Assembly (NCBI RefSeq): GCF_000515115.1
Contig: NZ_AZXF01000011.1
Span: 62,001 to 126,000 of the forward strand
Source: Nocardiopsis sp. CNT312
Lineage (GTDB): Bacteria > Actinomycetota > Actinomycetes > Streptosporangiales > Streptosporangiaceae
DNA length: 64,000 nucleotides
Reading direction: 5' to 3'
The notes under the pieces were generated by a model. That model did not search any database, was not told the DNA's origin, and saw only the letters and a list, made by a program, of their open reading frames with translations. A program made the position numbers and the translations under genes. Shown in pieces: positions 35,239 to 43,938 of this stretch (positions within the stretch are counted from its first letter, which is position 1; each line of letters begins with the position of its first letter).

Positions 35239-37620
35239 TCAGATGGCCTCACGGCGCTGGAGGTGGGCGAAGGCCGCCCAGCCCGGCAGTACGGGGAACC
35301 AGAAGGTGAGCACCCGGAACAGCAGGACGGCGGGGAAGGCGGCCTCGGCGGGTACCCCGGCCACGGTGGTGAGCCCGCCGATCAGGGCGGCCTCCACCGC
35401 GCCGAGCCCGCCCGGGGTGGGCGCGGCCGAACCGATCGCGTTGCCCGCCAGGAACACCACCGCGACCGCGACGAGGCTGGGCTCGGTTCGGGGTGCGGTG
35501 AAGGCCAGCACCGAGAAGTGCAGGCACAGGACGAACCCGACGGTGAGCAGGAGGGTTCCGCCCACCCCCAGGGCGAGACTGGCGGGCCGCTGCAACGTGT
35601 CCAGCAGCCGGGGCAGCACACCCCGCAGGTAGGGGGCGGCGCGGTCGGCGAGCGGCCGGCGCAGCCTGGGCAGGAACAGGACGGCGGCGACGGCGGCCGT
35701 GCCCGCGGCGGCGATGGCGACGACGGTCGGTGAGGGGGTGAAGCCCGTCCAGTAGGAGGTGCCGGTCAGGTAGGCGCACACCAACAGCAGGGGGACGTGC
35801 AGGGCGAAGCCCACGAGTTGGCTGAGCCCCACCGCGGAGACCGCCAGCGGCGTGGGCGCGCCCGATTTGACGGCGAACCGGGTGTTGATGGCCAGCGCGC
35901 CCAGTCCCGCGGGGGCGGCGATGCGCAGGAACGAACCGGCGTACTGCACCATGACGGTGCGCCACCAGGGCAGGCGGACGGGGACGAACCCGATCAGGGC
36001 CATCGCGGCGGCGACCATGCACAGCGTGGCCATGGCGAAGGCCGCGGCTGTCCATCCCGGCCGGGCCGCACCGATGCCCCGCAGGTCGACCCCGGCGAGC
36101 TGGTAGGCCAGGGCCAGGCCCACGGCGGTCACGACGATCACGCTGACGACGGTGCGTGGGCGCATCCGCTCCAGGCGGGCGGGGGCGGCGGGGGCCTCGG
36201 GCGCGACCGCGGCGATGCGGGACCGCACGTCGCCGAGCAGGCCGGCGTGCGAGCGCAGCCGCCTGCGCAGGTCGGAGGGGAGGCCGGCGGGCTGGAGCAG
36301 GGGCAGCAGTGCGGCGGTGGCGGGCAGGCCCAGGGCGCGCACGGCCGAACCGACGGCGCGTTCGGGGCCCACGCGCAGTGCCAGCAGCGTCAGCATCGCG
36401 GCGTTGTCCAGGGCGGTCTTGAGCGGATGGGCGGCGACAGCGCCGCGGTCGATTCCGGTGAGGGTTATGGATCCGTCGCCCTGGACGCCGACGGTGGCTC
36501 CGCTGATCTGGCCGTGGGCGATACGGCGCCGGTGCAGGTCGCCCAGCGTCCTCCAGCAGCGTTCGAGCAGGTCATCGGTGCACGCATCCGGCTCCAGGTC
36601 GTCCAGGGTACGCGTGTCGAGGACCTCGCGTGCCAGGAGGACGGTCTCGGGGCCGAGTTCGCCCAGGGCCAGGACGCGGGGGACGGTGACGCCCGCGTCG
36701 CGCGCGGCGAAGCCCAGGAGGGCGGCGTGTTCGGCGCGGCGCCGCACGCCGTAGAGCATGCGGGGCGCCACCGGGCCGCGCAGCAGGAGCAGGTCGCGCA
36801 GCCGCCGCCAGAACCCGGCGGTGTTCTCCGAGCTCAGGACGGTCAGTTCCACGCGGGTCCCGTCGTCGAGTTCGGCGGTGTGGCGGGGCTGGCCCTCGCC
36901 GTCGGGGTCGGCCGGGTGCAGGGCGGTGGCGTGCATGCCGAACCTGTTCAGCTCGTCGCGCAGACGTGTGTCGGTGGGGTCGACGGGGACCACGCCGACG
37001 GCGTAGCGGGCCAGCGCGGCGCACAGCAGGCCGGACAGGCCGGTGAGCACGAGGGCGAGTGCGGTGGTGACCAGGGCCAGGAGCGCGCCGACGGCCACGA
37101 CGGCGATGCCGGTCCACATCAGGGAGCGGACCCGGGGCAGGCCGGCGGGCATGGTCAGGGTGAAGGCGACGCAGGCGGCCGCGTAGCCGAGGGTGGCGTT
37201 GGTGACGACGTCGGTGGGGGGCCCGGTGAGGATGGCGACGACGTCGCGCGAGCCCAGGATGGCGACCAGTGCCGCGTTGATGAGGGCGGCCAGGGCGTAG
37301 GCGCTGACCGCCGCGGCGGCGACACGCAGCAGGTCGCGTCCGCTGCCCTTGACGAGGGTGCGCAGCACGACGAAGCACATCAGCACGATGAGCAGGAGGT
37401 TGGCGCTCACCCCGGCGAGGAAGAGCAGACCGCGGGGGAGCAGGGCGCCGAGTTCGGCGGGGGCGGTGACCTGTTCGCCGTTGGAGAGGGCGCGGACCGT
37501 GAGCAGGATCGCGGCGACGGCGAGCAGTCCGGCCGCCCCCGCGAGCAGGTCGACGGGTCTGCGGGGGGCGCTCGGGGCGCGGCGCCCCGGCCGGGTGGTC
37601 TCTCGGATTGGGCTTGTCAC
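35239..37620 (-). CDS. Large flippase-like membrane protein with internal kinase-like domain
   Basis: 793 residues in three parts. Residues ~20-230: six or so membrane helices. Residues ~235-450: a soluble domain resembling aminoglycoside-phosphotransferase/kinase folds (EHAALLGFAARDAGVTVPRV, TLGDLHRRRIAHGQISGATV, TLTGIDRGAVAAHPLKTALD), though catalytic Asp residues look degenerate. Residues ~465-790: the lysylphosphatidylglycerol synthase transmembrane/flippase domain (UPF0104/YbhN type) with SAAPTPGGLGAVEAALIGGL. GTG at 37620. Related actinobacterial proteins are thought to move lipids or lipid-linked glycans; no substrate can be assigned. Confidence 0.85.
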   Translation of the reverse strand: MTSPIRETTRPGRRAPSAPRRPVDLLAGAAGLLAVAAILLTVRALSNGEQVTAPAELGALLPRGLLFLAGVSANLLLIVLMCFVVLRTLVKGSGRDLLRVAAAAVSAYALAALINAALVAILGSRDVVAILTGPPTDVVTNATLGYAAACVAFTLTMPAGLPRVRSLMWTGIAVVAVGALLALVTTALALVLTGLSGLLCAALARYAVGVVPVDPTDTRLRDELNRFGMHATALHPADPDGEGQPRHTAELDDGTRVELTVLSSENTAGFWRRLRDLLLLRGPVAPRMLYGVRRRAEHAALLGFAARDAGVTVPRVLALGELGPETVLLAREVLDTRTLDDLEPDACTDDLLERCWRTLGDLHRRRIAHGQISGATVGVQGDGSITLTGIDRGAVAAHPLKTALDNAAMLTLLALRVGPERAVGSAVRALGLPATAALLPLLQPAGLPSDLRRRLRSHAGLLGDVRSRIAAVAPEAPAAPARLERMRPRTVVSVIVVTAVGLALAYQLAGVDLRGIGAARPGWTAAAFAMATLCMVAAAMALIGFVPVRLPWWRTVMVQYAGSFLRIAAPAGLGALAINTRFAVKSGAPTPLAVSAVGLSQLVGFALHVPLLLVCAYLTGTSYWTGFTPSPTVVAIAAAGTAAVAAVLFLPRLRRPLADRAAPYLRGVLPRLLDTLQRPASLALGVGGTLLLTVGFVLCLHFSVLAFTAPRTEPSLVAVAVVFLAGNAIGSAAPTPGGLGAVEAALIGGLTTVAGVPAEAAFPAVLLFRVLTFWFPVLPGWAAFAHLQRREAI

Positions 37621-38025
37621 GTCCCTACCCTGCCGGAACCGCGTCGCTCGGCGCACGACGGGTCCGGGTGTTTCGCGCCGGACGGCGCGGTGTGCGGGCC
37701 CAGCGCCCGTTCCACCGCCGCGGGCGCGTCGCCGGGGTCGATGGCGGTGACGGCCACGCCGCAGGCCGTGCGCTGTGCGGTGAGGGCGGGGGCGACGGTA
37801 CCGGTCCTGGAGCCCGGTTCGGGATGTGTCCTGCCGTCGAGGTTCGCGCTGCGACGCATTCTCGGTCCGAGGTGCGCCCTGGGGCGAGCCTCGGACCCCA
37901 GCCGAGTCACCGGCTCAGCCGTGGAGCAGCCGGGCGGACCGGCTGCGGGGAGGCCCAGCGCCAAGTGGACGCACTCTTCGGCCGGTTCCGGAGGGACGCC
38001 CGGGCTTACCGTTCACCGGGAAGAT

Positions 38026-38148
38026 CCCGCCCTCACGGAGCAGGCCGAGGAACGGGTGCTCGGCACCGATGCGGCCGTGTCCGAGCCGCAGGGCCGCGTA
38101 GCACGCCTCCTTGCGAGCCCCGCGGTCCTCTTGCCTGGTGAAACGGGC
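38026..38148 (-). pseudogene. Fragment of a Clp N-terminal-domain protein
   Basis: The minus strand encodes RFTRQEDRGARKEACYAALR followed by LGHGRIGAEHPFLGLLREGG, matching the first Clp amino-terminal repeat (family pattern A.A.A..LGH..IGTEHLLLGLL). No second repeat follows in frame and the remaining ~400 bases to 37621 hold only broken frames, so this is a decayed gene. It lies under the promoter of the MFS gene on the other strand. Confidence 0.5.
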
Positions 38149-38159
38149 GCGGATAGCGT
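38131..38159 (+). promoter_or_regulatory. Promoter of the MFS gene, leaderless
   Basis: TTGCCT (38131-38136) and TAGCGT (38154-38159) are separated by 17 bases, and the GTG start follows 6 bases after the -10, so transcription would begin at or within a base or two of the start codon. Confidence 0.6.
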
Positions 38160-38165
38160 AACCGG

Positions 38166-39533
38166 GTGACATCACCCCAGATCACACCATCCCCCACCTC
38201 CGAGCCCCTGCCAGGGCGACGGGTCCTCGGCTTCGCCGTCGGATCGGTCGGCAACGGCGTGTTCGGCGCCGTCCCCGGCCTGCTGCTGCTCTTCTACCTC
38301 ACGGAGGTCATGGCGGTTCCCGCCGCCGCGGCCGGAGCGGCCATCGTCGCCGCCAAGGTGTGGGACGCGGTGTGCAACCCCGTCGTGGGCCTGCTCAGCG
38401 ACCGCGAGGCGGTGCGCACCGGCCGCCGCACCCGGCTGCTGCTCGTGGGCGCCCTCGGACTGCCGCTGCTGTTCACCGCCCTGTTCACCTCACCCTTGTC
38501 CTCCCCCACGGGCGCGCTGGTGTGGACCGGGCTGATGTTCGTCCTGGCCGCCACCGCCTACTCCTGCTTCCAGGTGCCCTACATCGCCCTGGCCGCCGAG
38601 CTCTCCCCCCGCCAGGACCAGCGCGCCCGCGCGATCTCCTGGCGCATCGTCTTCCTCACCGTCGGCATCCTGGCGGCGGGCGGCCTGGCCACGGTGGTCG
38701 TGGACGCCTTCGGCGGCGGCCGTGCCGGGCACACCGCGATGGGGCTGACCATGGGCGCCCTCATGTGCGCGACCATGCTGGTCACCGCCCTGTCCACCCA
38801 GTGGGTGCCCAGCCGCCCCGGCGAACGGGTGCTGGGGCCGCTGGCCGCCCTGCGCGCCGCACGCGGCAACCGGCCCTTCTTCGCCCTGCTCCTCGGCTTC
38901 GCCCTCCAGGCGATGGCGATCGCGGTGATGCTCGCGGGTGCCCCCTACGTGGCCGTCTACCGGCTGGGCGACTACTCGCTGACCACGGTGATGTTCGCGT
39001 GCGTGGTGGGGCCGAGCATGCTGTGCGTCCCGCTGTGGGCGGCGGCGGCCCGCCGGTTCGGCACGGTGCCGTGCTACCTGGCCGCGCTGCTCGCGGTCAC
39101 CGCCGCGTGCGCCGCGCTCTTCCCCGCCGCCTCCGCCGAGTCCGCCGTCTCGGTGTTCGCTCTGCTAGGGGTGGTCGGCACGGGCTACGCCGCGCTGCAA
39201 CTGCTGCCGCTGTCGCTCCTGCCCGAGACCGTGCGCGCCGACGCCGCCCGCACCGGCCAGGCCCAGTCGGGCACGTTCACCGGCGTGTGGACCGCCGCCG
39301 AGACGGGGGCGATGGCACTCGGGCCGGGGCTGTTCTCCGCGGTGCTGGCGGCGACCGCGTTCGTGTCGGGCAACGTGGAGACCGAGGCGGCCCAGCCCGC
39401 CTCCGCGGTCACCGGCCTGACCTTCGGCTTCACCGCCCTGCCCGCCGCACTGCTCGCCGTGAGCCTTCCGGCGGTGCTGCTCTACCGCCGCCTGGCCGCG
39501 GCCCACACCCGTGAGGAGAACCATGCTTCCTGA
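38166..39533 (+). CDS. MFS transporter, GPH/MelB-like
   Basis: 455 residues with twelve predicted helices. The motif pair AKVWDAVCNPVVGLLSDREA and RTGRRTRLLLVGALGLPLLF is that of the glycoside-pentoside-hexuronide cation symporter group. Substrate unknown. The last 11 bases overlap the next gene, whose ribosome site GAGGAG lies inside this one, so both products are probably made together. Confidence 0.9.
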   Translation: MTSPQITPSPTSEPLPGRRVLGFAVGSVGNGVFGAVPGLLLLFYLTEVMAVPAAAAGAAIVAAKVWDAVCNPVVGLLSDREAVRTGRRTRLLLVGALGLPLLFTALFTSPLSSPTGALVWTGLMFVLAATAYSCFQVPYIALAAELSPRQDQRARAISWRIVFLTVGILAAGGLATVVVDAFGGGRAGHTAMGLTMGALMCATMLVTALSTQWVPSRPGERVLGPLAALRAARGNRPFFALLLGFALQAMAIAVMLAGAPYVAVYRLGDYSLTTVMFACVVGPSMLCVPLWAAAARRFGTVPCYLAALLAVTAACAALFPAASAESAVSVFALLGVVGTGYAALQLLPLSLLPETVRADAARTGQAQSGTFTGVWTAAETGAMALGPGLFSAVLAATAFVSGNVETEAAQPASAVTGLTFGFTALPAALLAVSLPAVLLYRRLAAAHTREENHAS

Positions 39534-40953
39534 GTCCGGACGGTCCGCCGAGGACCTGCTCGCCGAGTTGAAGGCGCTGCGCGGGGGCGACGTGCCCGTG
39601 CGCGAGGGCCGGGTGGCCGCCTACGTCTACGACCCGGGCATGCCCGAGGCGCGGGAGGCCGGGCACCGCGCCTACCTGGAGATGCTGGAGGTCAACGGGC
39701 TGGACCCGACCGCCTTCCCCAGCACGGTCGCGCTGGAGCGACAGGTGGTCTCCACGGTCGCCGGGGTGCTGGGCGGCGGTTCCGGGACTCCGGGGATCTT
39801 CACCAGCGGCGGCACCGAGTCGATCATGCTCGCGGTCAAGGCCGCCCGGGACCGCTCCCCGGTGGAGCGCGGCGCGCTGGTGCTGCCGGCGACCGCGCAC
39901 CCGGCGTTCCGCAAGGCCGCCCACTACCTGGGGCTGCGGGTGGTGGAGGTGCCGGTGGACCCCGTGTCCCTGCGCGCGGACGCGGCGGCCGTGGAGCGGG
40001 CGATCGGCCCGGACACGGTCCTGGCGGTGGCCTCGGCGCCGTCCTACCCGCACGGGGTGGCCGACCCGGTTCCCGCGATCGCCGCCGCGGCCGCCGCGCG
40101 GGGCGTGCCCTGCCACGTGGACGCCTGTGTGGGCGGGTGGGTGCTGCCGTGGCTGGAGGGCTCCCCCGACTTCGACCTGTCGGTGCCGGGGGTGACGTCA
40201 CTCTCGGTGGACCTGCACAAGTACGGCTACGCGCCCAAGGGCGCCTCGGTGGTGCTGTTCGCCGAGGAGGAGTCGCGCCGGGCCGCCTACTTCGCGTCGG
40301 CGGGCTGGCCCGGGTATCCGGTGATCAACTCGACCGTGCAGAGCAGCAAGGGTGCCGGGCCGCTGGCCGGGGCGTGGGCGACGCTGTTGGCGGTGGGCGC
40401 CGACGGCTACCGCACGCTGGCCCGGGACGCGATGGCCGCCGCGGACCGCCTGGTGGCGGGGGTGGCGCGGATCGAGGGGCTGCGGGTGCTGGGCCGTCCG
40501 GACGCGCCGCTGGTGGCGCTGGCCGGGGAGGAGGGCGTGGACGTGTTCGCGTTGGCCGACGCGGTGGCCGGGCACGGCTGGTTCCTCCAGTCGCAGCTCT
40601 CCCACGCGGGGATGCCCGCCAACCTGCACCTGACGCTGACCGGGGTGTCGCTGGCGGGGGTGGACGACCTGCTGGCGGCCCTGGCCGAGGCGGTGCCGAA
40701 GGCGCGCCGGCCCGTGGCGGTCCCCGAGGGGCTGGTGGAGGCCGTGGCCGCGCTGGACCCGGCGGAGTTGGACGACGCGGCCTTCACCGAACTGCTGTCG
40801 GCGGTGGGTGTGGACCTGTCCGGGGTGGGCGGCGGTTCGATGGCGGTGGTCAACACGGTGTTGGACGCCCTGGAGCCGGCCACCCGCGAGGCGCTGCTGG
40901 TGCGGTTCCTGTCGGCGCTGTACTCGCCGCACACGGGCCCGGCCCCGGAGTGA
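39523..40953 (+). CDS. PLP-dependent decarboxylase/lyase, sphingosine-phosphate-lyase-like
   Basis: 476 residues of fold type I. GIFTSGGTESIMLAVKAARD binds the cofactor phosphate, HVDACVGGWVLP supplies the Asp that pairs with the pyridine nitrogen, and LSVDLHKYGYAPKGASVVLF carries the Schiff-base lysine. The segment STVQSSKGAGPLAGAWATLL is typical of the sphingosine-1-phosphate lyase/group II decarboxylase branch. ATG at 39523 with GAGGAG five bases upstream. Coupling to the MFS gene suggests that gene imports its substrate or exports its product, by inference. Confidence 0.88.
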   Translation: MLPESGRSAEDLLAELKALRGGDVPVREGRVAAYVYDPGMPEAREAGHRAYLEMLEVNGLDPTAFPSTVALERQVVSTVAGVLGGGSGTPGIFTSGGTESIMLAVKAARDRSPVERGALVLPATAHPAFRKAAHYLGLRVVEVPVDPVSLRADAAAVERAIGPDTVLAVASAPSYPHGVADPVPAIAAAAAARGVPCHVDACVGGWVLPWLEGSPDFDLSVPGVTSLSVDLHKYGYAPKGASVVLFAEEESRRAAYFASAGWPGYPVINSTVQSSKGAGPLAGAWATLLAVGADGYRTLARDAMAAADRLVAGVARIEGLRVLGRPDAPLVALAGEEGVDVFALADAVAGHGWFLQSQLSHAGMPANLHLTLTGVSLAGVDDLLAALAEAVPKARRPVAVPEGLVEAVAALDPAELDDAAFTELLSAVGVDLSGVGGGSMAVVNTVLDALEPATREALLVRFLSALYSPHTGPAPE

Positions 40954-40958
40954 GCGAA

Positions 40959-40993
40959 GGCCGGTGGCCGCCCGCGACGGGCGGCCACCGGCC
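40959..40993. terminator. Bidirectional terminator
   Basis: Perfect 16-base stem (40959-40974 with 40978-40993) and a 3-base loop between the converging PLP enzyme and ABC ATPase genes. Confidence 0.85.
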
Positions 40994-41009
40994 TCGCGCC
41001 GGGCTCCGG

Positions 41010-42794
41010 TCAGAGGGCGGCGCGGGCGACCTCGCGCTCAGCGCGGTGGCGGCGCGCCTCGTCGGGGTCCAGCAGCGGTGCGGCGTTGAGCAGGCTGCGT
41101 GTGTAGTCGCTGCGCGGGTTCTCGTACACGCCGTCGCTGTCGCCCAGTTCCACGATCTCTCCCTGCTTCATCACCGCGACGCGGTCCGAGATCTGGCGGA
41201 CCACCGCCAGGTCGTGGGCGACGAAGATGTAGGTGAGGCCGAAGTCGTCCTGAAGCTCGGACAGGAGCTTGAGGACCTGGTCCTGGGTGGACACGTCCAG
41301 CGCGGACACCGGTTCGTCGCAGACGATGAGCTTGGGCTTGAGGATGAGCGCCCGCGCGATGGCGATCCGCTGGCGCTGGCCCCCGGAAAAGGCGTGCGGG
41401 AACCGGTTGTAGTGGGCGGCCTCCAGCCCTACGCGCTCCAGCAGTTCCTGGACGCGCAGACGCACCTTCTTCGTGTCCCTCTCGCCCTGGACGCGCAGCG
41501 CTGTGCCGATCGCGTCACCGACGGTCACGCGCGGGTTGAGTGAGGAGTAGGGGCTCTGGAACACCATCTGCACGTCCTTGCGCAGCGGGCGCAGCCGCCG
41601 TTCGGGCATGTGGGTGATGTCGCGGCCCTGGAACTCGATCCGGCCCCGGGTGGGTTCCACCAGGCGCATCACCATCCGCGACAGGGTGGACTTGCCCGAA
41701 CCGGACTCGCCCACCACACCGAGGGTCTCGCCCCGGTGCAGGTCGAAGGAGACGCCCTTGACCGCCCAGAAGTCCATGGTGCGGCCCCACAGTCCGCCGC
41801 GCACCTTGAAGCACATGGCGACGTCCTGGACGCGCAGCAGCGGGGCCTCGCCGTCGGCGGGCGCGGCGGGCGCGGCGGGGGTGAAGGGCTCGAAGCCGCC
41901 CCGCTCCGCGGCGTCGGCGCCCTCCGCGCGCTGGACTCCGCGCTCGCGTTCGGCGCGCTCGGCCCGGTCCGCGGCGCGGCGCTGGGCGCGGGAGACCTCC
42001 ACCCTGGGCACGGCGGCGAGCAGGGCCCGTGTGTAGGGGTGCTCGGGCGCGGACAGGACGGTGCGCACGTCGCCGCGTTCCACGGCCTCACCGTGGCGCA
42101 TCACCACCACCTCGTCCACCGAGCCGGCGACCACGGCCAGGTCGTGGGAGACCAGGATGAGGCCCATGCCCAGGTCGCGGCGGAGCCCGTCGAGCAGGTC
42201 CAGCACCTGGGCCTGCACGGTGACGTCGAGGGCGGTGGTGGGCTCGTCGGCCAGTAGCACCTTGGGTTCGCACATGAGCCCCATGGCGATCACCACGCGC
42301 TGGCGCATCCCTCCGGAGAACTCGTGCGGGTAGGAGTTGATCCGCTTGCCCGGCTCGGGGATGCCCACCCGCTCCAGCGAGGCGACGGCGCGCTTGCGGG
42401 CCTGGGCCCGGGACGCCTTGGGGTGGTGGACGCGGTAGGCCTCCACCAACTGGTCGCCGATGGTGTACTGCGGGTGCAGCGACTGCATCGGGTCCTGGAA
42501 GACCATGGCGATGTCGTTGCCGCGCATGCGGCGCAGCTCCCGGTCGGTGGCGGCGACCACGTCCTTGCCGGTCACCTCGATGGAGCCGGTGATCGACGCC
42601 TTGGTGCCGCGGTGCAGCCCCATCAGGGCGAGCGAGGTGACGCTCTTGCCCGAACCGGACTCGCCGACGATCCCCAGGGCACCGCCTGCGGGCACCTCGA
42701 AGGACAACCCGTTCACCGCGCGAACGTCGCCGTCCAGGGTCGGGAACGTCACCCGCAGGTCGTCCACCCGGACGACGGGCTCGGTGGAGGCCAT
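41010..42794 (-). CDS. Peptide ABC transporter, fused double ATPase (DppD-DppF type)
   Basis: 594 residues containing two complete ATPases. Domain 1 (~1-265): Walker A GESGSGKS at 44-51, signature FSGGMRQRV, Walker B VLLADEPTTALD. A charged, Ala/Arg/Glu-rich linker follows (~265-315). Domain 2 (~318-594): Walker A at 362-369, FSGGQRQRIAIARAL, LIVCDEPVSALD. Each ends with the OPN-type extension (HPYTRALLAAVP; SDYTRSLLNAAP). Powers uptake of oligopeptides or similar solutes. ATG at 42794 has AAGGA upstream. Last gene of the transporter row. Confidence 0.95.
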   Translation of the reverse strand: MASTEPVVRVDDLRVTFPTLDGDVRAVNGLSFEVPAGGALGIVGESGSGKSVTSLALMGLHRGTKASITGSIEVTGKDVVAATDRELRRMRGNDIAMVFQDPMQSLHPQYTIGDQLVEAYRVHHPKASRAQARKRAVASLERVGIPEPGKRINSYPHEFSGGMRQRVVIAMGLMCEPKVLLADEPTTALDVTVQAQVLDLLDGLRRDLGMGLILVSHDLAVVAGSVDEVVVMRHGEAVERGDVRTVLSAPEHPYTRALLAAVPRVEVSRAQRRAADRAERAERERGVQRAEGADAAERGGFEPFTPAAPAAPADGEAPLLRVQDVAMCFKVRGGLWGRTMDFWAVKGVSFDLHRGETLGVVGESGSGKSTLSRMVMRLVEPTRGRIEFQGRDITHMPERRLRPLRKDVQMVFQSPYSSLNPRVTVGDAIGTALRVQGERDTKKVRLRVQELLERVGLEAAHYNRFPHAFSGGQRQRIAIARALILKPKLIVCDEPVSALDVSTQDQVLKLLSELQDDFGLTYIFVAHDLAVVRQISDRVAVMKQGEIVELGDSDGVYENPRSDYTRSLLNAAPLLDPDEARRHRAEREVARAAL

Positions 42795-42838
42795 GTCACA
42801 TTCCTTCGTTCGAAGCCGGTCTGGTCGGCGCGGCGGTC

Positions 42839-43852
42839 TCACGCGGCGATCCGCACCCGCGGGTCGACGATCGGGTAGAGCAGGTCGACGACAAGGTTGC
42901 ACAGGACGATGAAGAAGGCGCCCAGAAGGGTGACGCCGAGGATCACCGGGAGGTCCTTGGCGACGATGGCGTCGATCGCGTACTTGCCGACGCCGTTGAG
43001 CGAGAACACCGTCTCGGTGAGGATGGCTCCGCCCAGGACCAGGCCGATGTCCAGACCGAAGATGGTGACGATGGGTGTGAGGGTGGGGCGCAGGGCGTGC
43101 TTGAAGATGACCTTGCGCTCGCTGAGGCCCTTGGCCCGGGCGGTGCGGATGTAGTCCTCCCCCAGGGTCTCCAGCATGCCCGCCCGGGTCTGCCGGGCGT
43201 ACTGCGCGGCGTGCAGGAAGGCGAGGGTGACCCAGGGCAGGATCATCACCTGGAACCAGCCCACCGGGTCCTCGGTGAGGGGCACGTAGCGCGGGACCGG
43301 GAAGAGGTCCCAGGTGTGCACCAGGAAGGCCAGGGAGAGCAGACCGGTGAAGTAGATGGGCAGGGAGACGCCGACCAGGGCCAGGGACATGGCGATCCGG
43401 TCGAATACGCTGCCCTTCCTGACCGCCGAGAGCACGCCGACCGCGACCCCGCCGATCAGCCAGATAACGGCCGCGCCGAAGCCGAGGGAGACCGTGACGG
43501 GCAGGCGGTTGAGGAGCTGTTCGAGGACCGGGGTGTTGGTGGTGAACGAGTATCCCAGGCACGGCGCGGCGCACTCCACCGTCTCCCGGCCGAACGTGTA
43601 CTCGGTGCCCAGCAGGAGCGTTCTGAGGAAATCGAGGAACTGGACGGCGATCGGCTGGTCCAGGCCGAGGCGGTCGACCGTGGCCGCGATGGCCTCCGGG
43701 GTGGGCGCCTTGCCCACGTACATGGCGGCCATGCCCTCCGGGGTGACCCCGGCCCACCTGGGCAGGACGTAGAAGATCCAGAAGGTCACCATCGTGACGA
43801 TGGCGAGCAGCAGCACGCCCGCGCCGAGGCGGCGGAGAATGTAGTTCAGCAT
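42839..43852 (-). CDS. Peptide ABC transporter permease, DppB type
   Basis: 337 residues with six helices and the binding-protein-dependent permease signature (EDYIRTARAKGLSERKVIFK). Starts MLNYILRRLGAGVLLLAIVT. The large extracytoplasmic loop after helix 1 contains two cysteines (ECAAPCLGYSF). 44 bases upstream of the ATPase gene and 86 bases after the binding-protein gene. Confidence 0.95.
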   Translation of the reverse strand: MLNYILRRLGAGVLLLAIVTMVTFWIFYVLPRWAGVTPEGMAAMYVGKAPTPEAIAATVDRLGLDQPIAVQFLDFLRTLLLGTEYTFGRETVECAAPCLGYSFTTNTPVLEQLLNRLPVTVSLGFGAAVIWLIGGVAVGVLSAVRKGSVFDRIAMSLALVGVSLPIYFTGLLSLAFLVHTWDLFPVPRYVPLTEDPVGWFQVMILPWVTLAFLHAAQYARQTRAGMLETLGEDYIRTARAKGLSERKVIFKHALRPTLTPIVTIFGLDIGLVLGGAILTETVFSLNGVGKYAIDAIVAKDLPVILGVTLLGAFFIVLCNLVVDLLYPIVDPRVRIAA

Positions 43853-43938
43853 CGCGGTCGGCGGCGGGGCGACCCTCGGAGCCGGGGCGCCCCGCCGCTT
43901 TCACCTGCCTTCTCGTACTAGTTCAGGCCGGTCGGGTA

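Noticed and set aside
42795-43904. Upstream in-frame extension of the fused ATPase through the DppB gene
   Set aside because: The extension lies out of frame over the clear DppB permease. The ATG at 42794 has its own AAGGA site and begins the ABC domain.
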